From: Prorocentrum cordatum
Lineage: Eukaryota > Sar > Dinophyceae > Prorocentrales > Prorocentraceae
Assembly: GCA_963575745.1 (NCBI GenBank)
Contig: CAUYUJ010013814.1
Coordinates: 320,062-384,061 of the forward strand
Direction of reading: 5' to 3'
Length of the DNA stretch: 64,000 nucleotides
The notes below the pieces were generated by a model that saw nothing but the letters and a program-made list of their open reading frames with translations, did no database searches and was not told where the DNA came from. Below are positions 32,522-42,420 of this stretch, piece by piece. Positions within the stretch are counted from its first letter, which is position 1, and each line of letters starts with the position of its first letter. The position numbers and the translations under genes were made by a program.

Positions 32522-33724
32522 TCAATCTGGGTTATGAGCCATTCGTCGGTTTTCATGCCCCCATCCTAGCTTGTCCGTGGACAAATCATAATGTTGGCAG
32601 ACTAGCTCCAATTTCTTCGGCTTCCTGCATTGCTCAATGAAGCGTGCATGGATCGAAGCTCGCATCTCATCAGACGGAGGTCGTACGCCGTAAAGTTGCT
32701 GATGCACATCTGTCCATTCAGTAGAGAAATGGTATAAATCAGCATCTGGGCGATTGGGGTCAATAACTACCTTGAAAATGTCACGCGAAATGCGATGTTG
32801 ACCTAACTCCGATCTGACTGACAACCAATAGCAAATGGCTCGTGTCATTTCGCGCCTTGTTAAGAGCCTCTGCTCATTCTGGGCGCCGTATTCCATGCGA
32901 TTAATCTGTTGGAGGAAGTCAATGTGATGAGTGGAAAGACTGCGATTCCTACGCATGTTGTTAAATGTCTCAATAATATTGGTGGCAAGCATGATGTCTA
33001 GACGCTGGAAGCGACCCGGATTTCTGAGCTGTTCTTTGATCACAGAAGGGTCCGTAGCCTCCTTGATCCAGAGCTGTGCTTCCCGAGTCTCAGGAGACGA
33101 TCCAGCAACAGCACGAACTGTATGCATCTGCCACTCCCGTATGTTTGTGACATCGGGAATGTCCATCGGATCGACCTTCTGATTGTTCCCAACCTGTCTC
33201 CACTGACCCAGAAGGGTACTCTCGTCAAGACCTCCCGTGTCATTTGGCCCTCCTGGGCCCTGAGGTCCGCCACGACCGCCCCCGCCGCCTGGGGATCCAG
33301 GACCCCCCGGACTCCCTGGGAGCGGCTTCTCCGATTGGTCTCGGATGGCATTGGCAAGTGCTGACAAGATCTCGGTGCTTGGTGCGGTACTATGATCATC
33401 CCCATCCTTGTCTTGCCCTGCCCCGCCAGGCGGCGCGGCCGCTGGCGCATGACCCTTACCTCCGCCAGACGGCTGGGCCGTTGGCGGTCTCGCTGGTCCC
33501 GCCTTGGTGAAAGGATGATAGTTGGTAAAGGTCATGTCATCAGGAATACCTGCCAACTCCGCATTGATGGGTACATTGTTCCCGGAGATGCCAGGCCTGG
33601 CAGGACCTTCGGTTGCAGGGCCAGGGACAGTATAATGAGGTTGCATGATTGGCCTCACGGGCGTCTCCCGTGAAAGCTGGGGCTTGTCGAACAGACTGAA
33701 CCTGGGCAATGTATCCAATTCCAT
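32522..33724 (-). CDS. Gag central (capsid-like) region, 400 codons
   Basis: The longest uninterrupted gag segment: starts MELDTLPRFSLFDKPQL, has a Pro/Gly linker (33.5-33.25 kb), then a helical region (WIKEATDPSVIKEQLRNPGR; LDIMLATNIIETFNNMRRNR) that fits a capsid-like Gag core by position. It is in frame with the upstream gag segment across TAG 33731-33733. It ends out of frame because of an indel near a G5 run at about 32563 (the residues CQHYDLSTDKLG precede it and MKTDEWLITQIEW follows in the next frame). Two hairpin repeats, 33425 and 33462, lie in the linker. Confidence 0.65.
   Translation of the reverse strand: MELDTLPRFSLFDKPQLSRETPVRPIMQPHYTVPGPATEGPARPGISGNNVPINAELAGIPDDMTFTNYHPFTKAGPARPPTAQPSGGGKGHAPAAAPPGGAGQDKDGDDHSTAPSTEILSALANAIRDQSEKPLPGSPGGPGSPGGGGGRGGPQGPGGPNDTGGLDESTLLGQWRQVGNNQKVDPMDIPDVTNIREWQMHTVRAVAGSSPETREAQLWIKEATDPSVIKEQLRNPGRFQRLDIMLATNIIETFNNMRRNRSLSTHHIDFLQQINRMEYGAQNEQRLLTRREMTRAICYWLSVRSELGQHRISRDIFKVVIDPNRPDADLYHFSTEWTDVHQQLYGVRPPSDEMRASIHARFIEQCRKPKKLELVCQHYDLSTDKLGWGHENRRMAHNPD
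33425..33446. repeat. Hairpin variant (loop GCG)
   Basis: Arms GCCAG(G)CGGC and GCCGCTGGC around GCG, 16 bases before the next hairpin. Confidence 0.6.
33462..33487. repeat. TNG-triloop hairpin (loop TGG), 11-bp stem
   Basis: Arms CCGCCA(G)ACGGC and GCCGTTGGCGG around TGG, with one bulged G. Confidence 0.8.
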
Positions 33725-35291
33725 CTCGATCTATTGAAAGGATTCCATTCCCAGAGTTCTCGTCATCTCTTTTGCCCTTTTGATCACGGCCGCTTCACGG
33801 TCGGCAGTTTGCAACTGAGGCTGCACATTTTGCCCTTTTTCTTTCGAGGATTCAGTGATGACAGCCTTGAGCTCCATCACTTCTTCCTATGATGCAGCTG
33901 CGCGTGCCGACGCCTCATATTTCTCTCGAAGGTCGGCAGCTGACCTTTCTGAGCTCAGTTGAAGCTGTTCCTCGGCATGCTCCTTCATCAGCTGCAAATT
34001 ACGTTTATCAGCGTGAGAATCATCATGGAGCTTCCGCTGTTGGGCCCGAAATCTGGGATCAGCGCTATGTCGCCGCCATTGCCCATCCCGCTCCTCCTGT
34101 TCCACGGGCAAACTCTTTCGTTGAGTACAAGTGACGCAACGTCTGGAGCTCGCGTCAAAGTTGTTTTTACAGCTTGGCAATCCGCAAGTAGCGCATGTTC
34201 CGATTTTCGGACTCGAGCATATTGAGCACATCTCTTCATTGTCACCATTCGCGGGCCGCGGCTGCCGAGCAGCTCTTACTCGCAACGTTGGCGGCATTCC
34301 GCCTCCCAGGGGCGCCGAGCCAGGCTCGGCCTGCGACGACGTCGCACCAGACGGCTGGGCCGCCGGTGAAGGTCGTCTGCTCGCCCCCGCCGGCCTAGCC
34401 GGTAGGCTCATCTCGTCGCCTAATTACATTCGCTGAAGAGATGTTCTAGCATTTTCATGTAACTTGAGCTCTTCTCGATACTGATTATTCTGATCAACTA
34501 TCGTCGCAGCTACAATCTGCGTATTGGCATTGGCCACTCCCGGCCTGGCAGCATTAAGTTGGTCTTGGAGCTCCTGTTTATCATGTTCTGCCCCGGCTAT
34601 CGCGGCCCTCTCCCCTTCTATTCTCGCCACCGCAACAGCGGCGCAGGCGGACTTGGCATCTACAGATTGACTGCTTGCCGCCATGGCAGCCTGTCGTTCA
34701 GAATATATCGTCTCAACAATTATGTTCTCGGCTTCTTCTTCCGCGCGCTGCTGGGCAGCCGCGGTCTGATAGGACATTCGTTCCATAAACTCTTGTTCCC
34801 GCCTACTGGCAGCTTGGGCCAGGGCGACTCTATCAGCCTCGAACTTCTCCCGGACATCTTCAATAACTGCGTTCATTTCTTCTCGATCCAGTCGAGCCTG
34901 TTCGGCCCTCTGAACCTCCAGGACCATGATTTCTTGCTGTCTCTTGGCCTCGACGAATCTGGCCTGATCCTGCACGGCTTGGATGAGACGGCATTGGCAG
35001 TTATGGCATTCCATATGAAAGCAATCCTCGCACAACCATTGATTGCCTCAATTAGGACACACGTCAGAACAGTTTCCACACACTGGACGCTTACAGGGTC
35101 CGCCCTGTTTGCGAGCTTTCCCCGGGCACCTGTTCTCCGCCTGGGGCGGGCAGTCGGGGCCTCGTTTCCAGCATGCCTCACGCATGGATACTGTACTGTT
35201 ACTCCTCGAAGTCGATCGGGCACCAGATCGTGGCATCTTGGGCCTTCCCCTGCCCGAAGCAGACGATCGAGGACGAACGTGCGTGGTCTCC

Positions 35292-35306
35292 GGTGGCTTG
35301 GCCACC
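35292..35306. repeat. TNG-triloop hairpin (loop TTG), perfect 6-bp stem
   Basis: Arms GGTGGC and GCCACC around TTG. Confidence 0.6.
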
Positions 35307-35408
35307 TCGCGAAGCTTCTCATCCCGTTCATCTTGTTTAACCAACTCAGCGAGCGTTGCTGGGGGTTTGAACATCTCATCATCCTCAACTACCGCGGCCA
35401 CTGATGGT

Positions 35409-35432
35409 TGCCAATCGCCTGGGGCGATGGCA
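35409..35432. repeat. TNG-triloop hairpin (loop TGG), 10-bp stem
   Basis: Arms TGCC(A)ATCGCC and GGCGATGGCA around TGG. The loop-closing bases are GCC/GGC rather than GGC/GCC. Confidence 0.75.
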
Positions 35433-35566
35433 GTCCGATAGAACCCTTCCTGAAGCGGGGAATCATTCAAATCATAATCTTCGTTCCTGTGCTTCTTTTG
35501 TTGAGGGGCCGGCGTTCGACCCGTGGTCTCCCGGTCATGCTTCACATGAATTTGAGAACTGATTCC

Positions 35567-35593
35567 GACCTCGGCCGCCTGGGGCGGCAGGTC
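35567..35593. repeat. TNG-triloop hairpin (loop TGG), 11-bp stem
   Basis: Arms GACCT(CG)GCCGCC and GGCGGCAGGTC around TGG, with a two-base bulge. Confidence 0.75.
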
Positions 35594-35681
35594 ACTGATC
35601 GCGGTGTCTAAATCTGGTTCTGCGAGCGCCTTCCCAAGGGCTTCCAGTCGGTCGTAGGCGACGGTTTCTTGCCCAGGGGAT

Positions 35682-35706
35682 GACCTTCCGTCTGGGACGG
35701 GATGGT
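35682..35706. repeat. TNG-triloop hairpin (loop TGG), two-part stem
   Basis: Outer arms GACC and GGTC, inner CCGTC and GACGG around TGG. Confidence 0.65.
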
Positions 35707-35728
35707 CAGCAGCGCTCATTAACGACAA

Positions 35729-36187
35729 ATCTCGGCTTGGTGATACATGATAATTGGCATACTCTATGTCTGCCTCTATGGAATTGATATCGCCTTCGTC
35801 ATCAAGCTGTTCGTCGCTGTTCGCTGTCTTGACCGGGTTGCCCGTTCAAGGCTATCGGGGCGGGGTGAGTCTCATGCGCACGACCCCATCCGTCTGGGGC
35901 GGAGGGGAACGCACCGCCGGACTCCTTCACGTCTTGCGAGCCACTGGCTGGGCCAGCGGCCGGCTCGACAGAACGCGCGGCAATCGGGCTGGAATGTATT
36001 GTTTCTGAGGATTCAGCAATCCAAGATGAAAAGGCTCTTCGCCTGGCATTTGCGGCTGCGCCGTCCCGCCCTATCGGGTCTGGGGTCTGTTCACGACCCC
36101 TGATCGGAATACGAGTGGGAGAATCATCTACTGACAAGTCTATGACTTCTCCCTCGCCCCTTCCACGAGGAATCCGAATGGCACTAG
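35729..36187 (-). pseudogene. Gag leader region, Pro/Ser/acidic
   Basis: Minus-strand coding from the edge of the GA repeat (IRIPRGRGEGEVIDLSVDDS) through EPAAGPASGSQDVKESGGAF, then in another frame ANSDEQLDDEGDINSIEADI into the 35728 ORF. The frame changes near 35835. It is probably the polyprotein N-terminus, whose ATG may lie in the LTR at 36921. Confidence 0.4.
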
Positions 36188-36921
<734 letters not shown>

Positions 36922-37159
36922 CGATGAAACTGTAGGTTATCCGATAAGCAACTGTACTCAAGTATAGGAAGTGAGGAGGCCGGCCAGGGACGGACGACGA
37001 CGCGGGCCGCCCACGCGCCCCCTGGCGCGCTCCTTTTCACACTCGAGCAGTATGATACAGCTTCGGTATACAATGATACCAGTGTCAAGGTATGGCAAGG
37101 CAGGCAGCAGGAGAGGCAAGCGTAGAATGAGGCGGAGAGGGGCATATTTACTCGCAGAG

Positions 37160-38386
37160 CAGCAGTCGGGCCCTCGGCTGAGGTCTGAATAAGATCCGAC
37201 CCCCCCCCCCTCCGCACCACCCCCGCCAAGCCACGTCTGCGACTGAATGCGGGCCAAATCTGCGCTCGCCTGCGGCGGGCTTTCAAGTGCGCGCGGAGAC
37301 GGGCCCGGCGCCCAGGCGCCATGGCGGCGCATTCTGCCCGTTTGGGCCGCGCTGTTTCAGCCCGGGCCCCCTGGAACTGCAGGTCCGAATGGGCGCGGGC
37401 GAAGGAATCGGAAGAGGCGAGAACGACAGGCGAGGAGCCCACGTCGACGGAAGAGACAAAGCGGAGCCACTGATACCATTGCCCAATAACGTTGCCTAGG
37501 CGAGCGCCCTGACGCCAAACCGCTCGGGCGAGGGGCCGAAGGGGGGGGCGGCCGTCACGCGGCCGCGGGCGACCGCGCAGCTGCAGGTCGCGGGCCGCGC
37601 GGGGCGTCGCCTGCCAGCAGCGCGCCGCCAGCTTCAGCTCCAGCGGCGCCGAGAACGCGCGGCCGAAGTCCCCGACCCCCGCCATGCGCTCGCGCTCCTC
37701 CAGGATCGGCGCGTAGAGTGGATCGGCGCAGGGGCTCTTCGGGATCTTCCTGTAGACCGCGTCGCCTACGGAGCCCCGTCGCCTCGACTGCCGGGCAATC
37801 GCAAGCGGCGCGCGGTCGGACAGCATCGCGTCGCGGAGCTCTTGAGGCTCGCCGCAATGCCGTGCGCGCTGCCGGAGCTGACGTGGAAGTTGCTGATGCT
37901 GGGGCCGACGAGCTCGGTGAGCTGGCGGAAGACCTGCTTCCACAGAGACTGGCCCGGGCGGGCCTGCCTGCCAGCTGAGGACCGAGCGGCCGCCGAGCCA
38001 GCATCGCCGCCCCCTGGCCGACGGAGCCGCCCTCGCACATATAGGGGATCCGTGGTGGAGTAATCGACCTCCCCGTCAGCGATGTTGAAATCGCCGATCA
38101 CCAGGAAGCCCGTATTCAAGGGGTCCAGATTGACATGGTCGAGCTGAAAACAAAACGCCTGCAAAATGCCGCGGAAGTCGCTCGCGTCAAGGTCGCGGTT
38201 ATGAACGCCCCAGTGGTGCCAGCAGAATCCCGAGTGCCTGTGGGCCATCTTGAGGCAGAGAACCCTGCCTTCGACGATCTCTGCGAGCGTGGCCAGTACA
38301 AACTCTAGGACCTGCCGCGGGACGAGAGTGCAAACCCAGCCGCAGCCAGCGAAGCCGACAAGAGCTGGACTTGTTATTCAAAACGA
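37160..38386 (-). pseudogene. LINE endonuclease (APE-type), C-terminal part
   Basis: Minus-strand frames encode VLEFVLATLAEIVEGRVLCL (~38.3 kb), KMAHRHSGFCWHHWGVHNRD, GFLVIGDFNIADG (the GDFN active-site motif, ~38.09 kb) and, after a frameshift, AMLSDRAPLAIA (~37.82 kb), which corresponds to the SDH motif with His changed to Arg. The segment after it (ADPLYAPILEERERMAG) matches the linker toward the RT. APE endonucleases nick target DNA for target-primed reverse transcription. The block is cut at ~38386 by the satellite element and at 37154 by the LTR element. Confidence 0.7.
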
Positions 38387-38450
38387 TAACTCGAGTTATG
38401 TTGGTGTGTGGGTGGGTGGGTTCGCGCAGGCCAAATAACAAGCGTTAATT
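38387..38450. repeat. Terminal direct repeat, left copy
   Basis: Contains the palindrome ATAACTCGAGTTAT, then GTGGGTGGGTGGGT, then AAATAACAAGCGTTA. Confidence 0.6.
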
Positions 38451-38458
38451 GTCGGATG

Positions 38459-38461
<3 letters not shown>

Positions 38462-38499
<38 letters not shown>

Positions 38500-38531
38500 T
38501 GCGTGCGCGTGCGCGTGCGTGCGTGCGCGCG
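38462..38531. repeat. (GT)n/(GCGT)n microsatellite
   Basis: A (TG)n run followed by GCGTGCGTGCGCG. Confidence 0.9.
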
Positions 38532-38639
38532 TGGTGGTGGGGACAGGAAAAAGGAGGAACTGAGGAACATTTGGGAATTGAAAAGGATTCTCCAAGGGAA
38601 AAGCGAGGAGTGGGGGGAATATTTTGGAAGTGGAGAGGA

Positions 38640-40430
38640 TCCTACAAAGGAAAAAAGAGAAGTTAGAAAGGGATTTGATGCATGAGTTCCAGGGTTAGAC
38701 AGGAATTTCAAATCCCAAAACGAATTCTGGAATCGCCAGAGCGGCGCCAGAGCCTGCGGGGAAAAACGAGTTGGAGAAGGATGTGGTAAAGGACTTAAGG
38801 AGTTAGGAAGGGAATTGATAAAGGATTTCCAGAGTTAGAACGGAATTACGGATTCCAGAGGGAATTCTGGAATTGCCTGCGCGGCGCTGGATCCAGTAGC
38901 AGAAAAACGAATTAGAGAAGGGATTTGATACAGGATTTAAAAAATTAGAATAGGCATTCGATGAAGGGTTCCCTGAGTTAGAAAGGCATTTCGAATCCCA
39001 AAAAGAAATCTGGAATTGCCTCTGCGGCGCCAAAGCCCGCAGGGGAAAAGCGAGTTAGAAAAAGGATGTGATAAACAATTTACTGCAGTAGAAAAAAGTT
39101 TGATAAGATATTTCCAGAGTTAGGAAGGAATTTCGACTCCCAGACCGAATTCCAGAATTGCCGCGGCGGCAGAGCCAGTAAGGGAAAAACGTATTAGAGA
39201 GGGATGTGATAAAAGGATTGAAGGAGTTAGAAAAGGATTTTGGAAAGGATTTCCATAGTTAGAATGGAATTTCAAATCCCGGTGCGAATTCTGGAATTGC
39301 CCGAGCGGCGCCAGAGCCATCAGGGAAAAACGTATTAGAAAAGGCATTTGATGAAGGATCTAAAAAATTAGAGGGGGATTTGGTAAAGGATTTCCAATTA
39401 GGAAAAAAGTCGGATTCCAGAAGAATTTTGGAATTGCCAGAGCGGCGCCGGGGCCAGTAGCAGAAAAACGAATGAGAAAAGGATCTCAGGGAAAAACGAA
39501 TTAGAGAGGGATTTGATAGAGGATTGAAGGAGCTAGAAAGGGATTTGATACAAGATTTCCAGAGATAGGAAGGAACTTCGAATCCTAGAGAGAACTCTGG
39601 AATTGCCCGAGCGGCTCCAGGGCCAACAAGGGAAAACGAGTTAGGGGGATCTGATAAAGGATTCTAAGAGTCAGAAAGGTATTTGATAAACGATATCCCA
39701 ATAATTCTAAAAAGAGTTCTGGAATTGCCCGAGCGGCGCCAGATCCAGCAATGTAAAAACGAATTAAAAAAAGGATGTGATAAAGGAAATAAGGAATTAG
39801 AAAGGGATTCGATGAAGGATTTCCCGAGTTAGAAAGGAATTTCGGATTCCAAAGGGAATTCTGGAATTGCGCGAGCGGCGCCAGAGCCACTAAGGGAAAA
39901 ACGAAATAGAAGTGGATTTGAAACACGAGTTAGGAAGGGGCTGGATACAGGGTATCCAGAGTTAGAAAAAATCGTTAAAGGGAATTTCGAATTCCCGAAA
40001 GAATTTCGGGAATTGCCCGAGCGGCGCCAGAGCCTGTAGGGGAAAAGCGAATCAGAGGAGGATTTGATCATGAATATGCGGAATTAGAAACGGATGCGAT
40101 GCCAAATGTATGGCGTTAGAAAGGAATGTCGAATCCCGAGGGGAAATCTGGAATTGCCTCTGCGGCGCCAGGGCACAGGGGAAGAGGAATGAGAAAGAGA
40201 TTTGGTACAGGATTTCCAGAGATAGAAAAATTTCGACCCCCAGGAAAAACCAGAGCCAGCGCGGAAAAAAAACGAGTTATACATAACATCGAGACACTTA
40301 GACAAGGATGTGGTTCAGGATCTCCACAGTTAGAAATGAATTCCTGATTCCAGGGAGAACTCTGGAATTGCCGGAGCGGCGCCGGAGCCAATAGGGGAAA
40401 CGCGAATTAGAAACAGATGTGATAATGGAG
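38640..40430. repeat. ~140-bp satellite, first block (~12 units)
   Basis: The anchor CTGGAATTGCC then GAGCGGCGCC recurs near 38727, 38866, 39010, 39150, 39289, 39429, 39597, 39718, 39860, 40007, 40145 and 40362. The rest of each unit is GGATTTGATAAAGGATTT / GAGTTAGAAAGGAATTTC-like. Units are strongly diverged. Confidence 0.85.
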
Positions 40431-40867
40431 TTTAAGAAATCCCACCAGCCCTTTGGGCGTGAGTGGTTTAGGGAGCTCTCTCTGTTCTCAACCCCCCTTC
40501 TTCCCATTCGGGGAGGGGTTTACCCCTCCCCCTACCCCCTCCCCCTGGGCCTGGAGAGGGAGTCCGGCGGGTCGTCAGGGGGGTCAATTTCGACTCCTGG
40601 GAGGGCTAAAAAACGACACCCCTCACGAGGATTCTGGCCCCGACGGGGGGAGGCAGAAAAAATCCTCTCCTCTTCTTTGAAGCCAAAATCATTGATTTTA
40701 CTACGGTTTCGGCCCCATTTTGGCCTTCTGAGGGGGCCGCGCTCATTAAAGCTCCCCTCTTCCTTCAGGGCAACATCATTGATTTTCCAACGGTTTTGGC
40801 CTCATTTTGCCCTTCTGAGGGGGCAGCGCTCATGGAAGCTTCCCTCTTCTTGGATCCATCCCCTCCA

Positions 40868-41165
40868 CGATGGCCACAAAAAGCGCCCAGGAGGTACCAA
40901 GAAGCCCCAAGATGGCCCCAAGAGGCCCCCAGGAGGCCCCCAAGAGGCCTCCAAGAGGCCCCCAAGAGGCCCCCAAGAGGCCCCCAAGAGGCCCCAAGAG
41001 GCTCCCCCGAGGCACCCAAGACGCTCCTGGAAACCCCCGGGGCCGCCAAGAGGCCCCCAAGACGCCCCAAACGGCCTCCAAGAGGCTCCCAAGAGGCCCG
41101 AAGAGGCTCCCCCAAGGCACCCAAGACGCTCCTGGAAGCCCCTGGGGCCGCCAAGAGGCCCCCAA
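40868..41165. repeat. CCAAGAGGCCCC minisatellite
   Basis: Degenerate 8-12-bp units; both strands give long low-complexity ORFs. Confidence 0.8.
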
Positions 41166-41545
41166 GACGCCCGAACGACTCACACCACGAAGAGCCCGAA
41201 CGACTCACACCAGGAGGAGGGCCCGAACGACTCACACCAGGACGAGGCGCCCGAACGACTCACACCACGAGGAGCCCGAACGACTCACACCAGGACGAGG
41301 CCCCGAACGACTCACACCACGAGGAGCCCGAACGAGTCACACCAGGAGGAGGGGCCCGAACGACTCACACCAGGGCGAGGGGCCCGAACAACTCACACCA
41401 CGAGAAGCCCGAACGACTCACACCAGGACGAAGAGCCCGAACGACTCACACCACGAAGAGCACGAACGACTCACACCAGGAAGAAGGGTCCGAACGACTC
41501 ACACCAGGACGAGAAACCCCCAACGACTCAAACCACGAGGAGCGC
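41166..41545. repeat. 25-29-bp minisatellite CGAACGACTCACACCA, ~14 copies
   Basis: The anchor ACGACTCACACCA recurs about every 25-29 bp, alternating with ACGAGGAGCCC or GGACGAGGGGCCC. Confidence 0.85.
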
Positions 41546-41734
41546 TTTCTCTCCCTCCTCCTCCGCCTCGTCCTTCTCCCGCTCCCCCCACAAGGAGGAT
41601 GTGCAAGGAGGCGGGAGGAAGGAGGAACAGGGGAGATATGCGGGGGCAAGCGGACACACGCCTGAAAAACACGACTGTCGGCATGCTTCGCAAGAGTTGC
41701 TGTCGTGAGATGGGCTGGTGGGGATACGCGAAGC

Positions 41735-42420
41735 GTAAAGAATTAGGAAGGGATTTGGTAAAGGGTTTCCAAAGTTAGAAAGTTCAAATCTCAGTCAGAA
41801 TTCTGGAATTCCCCGAGCGGCGCCAAAGGGGGATTTGATGCGGGATTGAAGGAGTTAGACAAGGAATTGATACAGGATTTCCACAGTTAGAACGGAATTT
41901 CAAACCCCAAAGGGAATTCTGGAATTGCCAGAGCGGCGCCAGGGCCAGTCGGGGAAAAACGAATTAGACAGGGATCTGCTAGAAGGGACGAACGGAACCA
42001 GGAAGGGGCCTGGTACAGCATTTCCGAAGTTCGAAAGGGATTTCAAATCCCGAGGAGAAATCTGCAATTGCCTCTGCGGCGCCAGAACCCGCAGGGGGGG
42101 ACACAAAAAAAAACGACTTAGAGAAAGATTTCATAAGAGGATTTAAAAGGGGTTAGACAAGGATTTGATAGAAGGATTTCCAGTGTTAGAACAGAATTTC
42201 TGATTCCCAAGAGAATTCTGGAATTGCCAGAGCGGCGCCAGAGCCAGCAGGGGAAAACGAGTTCGGGAGGGACTTGATAAAGTATTTAAGGAATTAGAAA
42301 GGGATTATATACAGGACTTCCAAGAATTAGAAAAGAGCGTCGGATTCCAGAGAGAATCCTGGAATTGCCCGAGCGGCGCCATAACCTGTAAGGGAACGGC
42401 GAATTAGAGAAGGATGTGAT
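41735..42420. repeat. ~140-bp satellite, second block (~5 units)
   Basis: Same unit as 38640-40430; anchors are near 41800, 41918, 42060, 42207 and 42357. Confidence 0.85.

Larger units (their letters stand above)
33887..35728 (-). pseudogene. Gag N-terminal zinc-finger and coiled-coil region
   Basis: One minus-strand frame from 35728 to 33887 carrying two internal stops, TGA 35048-35050 and TAA 34424-34426, then TAG 33887-33889; a fourth stop (33731) precedes the central gag. The TGA falls inside a Cys-rich finger: CGNCSDVCPN, stop, GNQWLCEDCFHMECHNCQC, exactly where another Cys would fit. Then comes a Glu/Gln/Ala coiled coil (VLEVQRAEQARLDREEMNAV) and a second finger, MCSICSSPKIGTCATCGLPS, followed by more coiled coil. 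RING/B-box-like spacing is possible but I cannot name the fold. Several hairpin repeats lie here. Confidence 0.5.
40431..41734. mobile_element. Insertion interrupting the 140-bp satellite
   Basis: Splits the satellite, which resumes at 41735. It carries TCATTGATTTTCCAACGG-type sequence (two related stretches near 40690 and 40770) followed by CCAAGAGGCCCC and ACGACTCACACCAGG minisatellites. The same combination (CATTGATTTTCC plus CCAAGATGGCC units) occurs at 61.2-62.4 kb, so this is a dispersed family. Confidence 0.5.

Noticed and set aside
13981-35966. Hairpins as Rho-independent terminators
   Set aside because: Stems lack a following T run, lie inside coding, and the organism is eukaryotic.
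40419-41778. Plus-strand ORFs of 290-430 codons rich in Pro/Arg/Lys
   Set aside because: Readings in three frames of CCAAGAGG and CACACCAG minisatellites.
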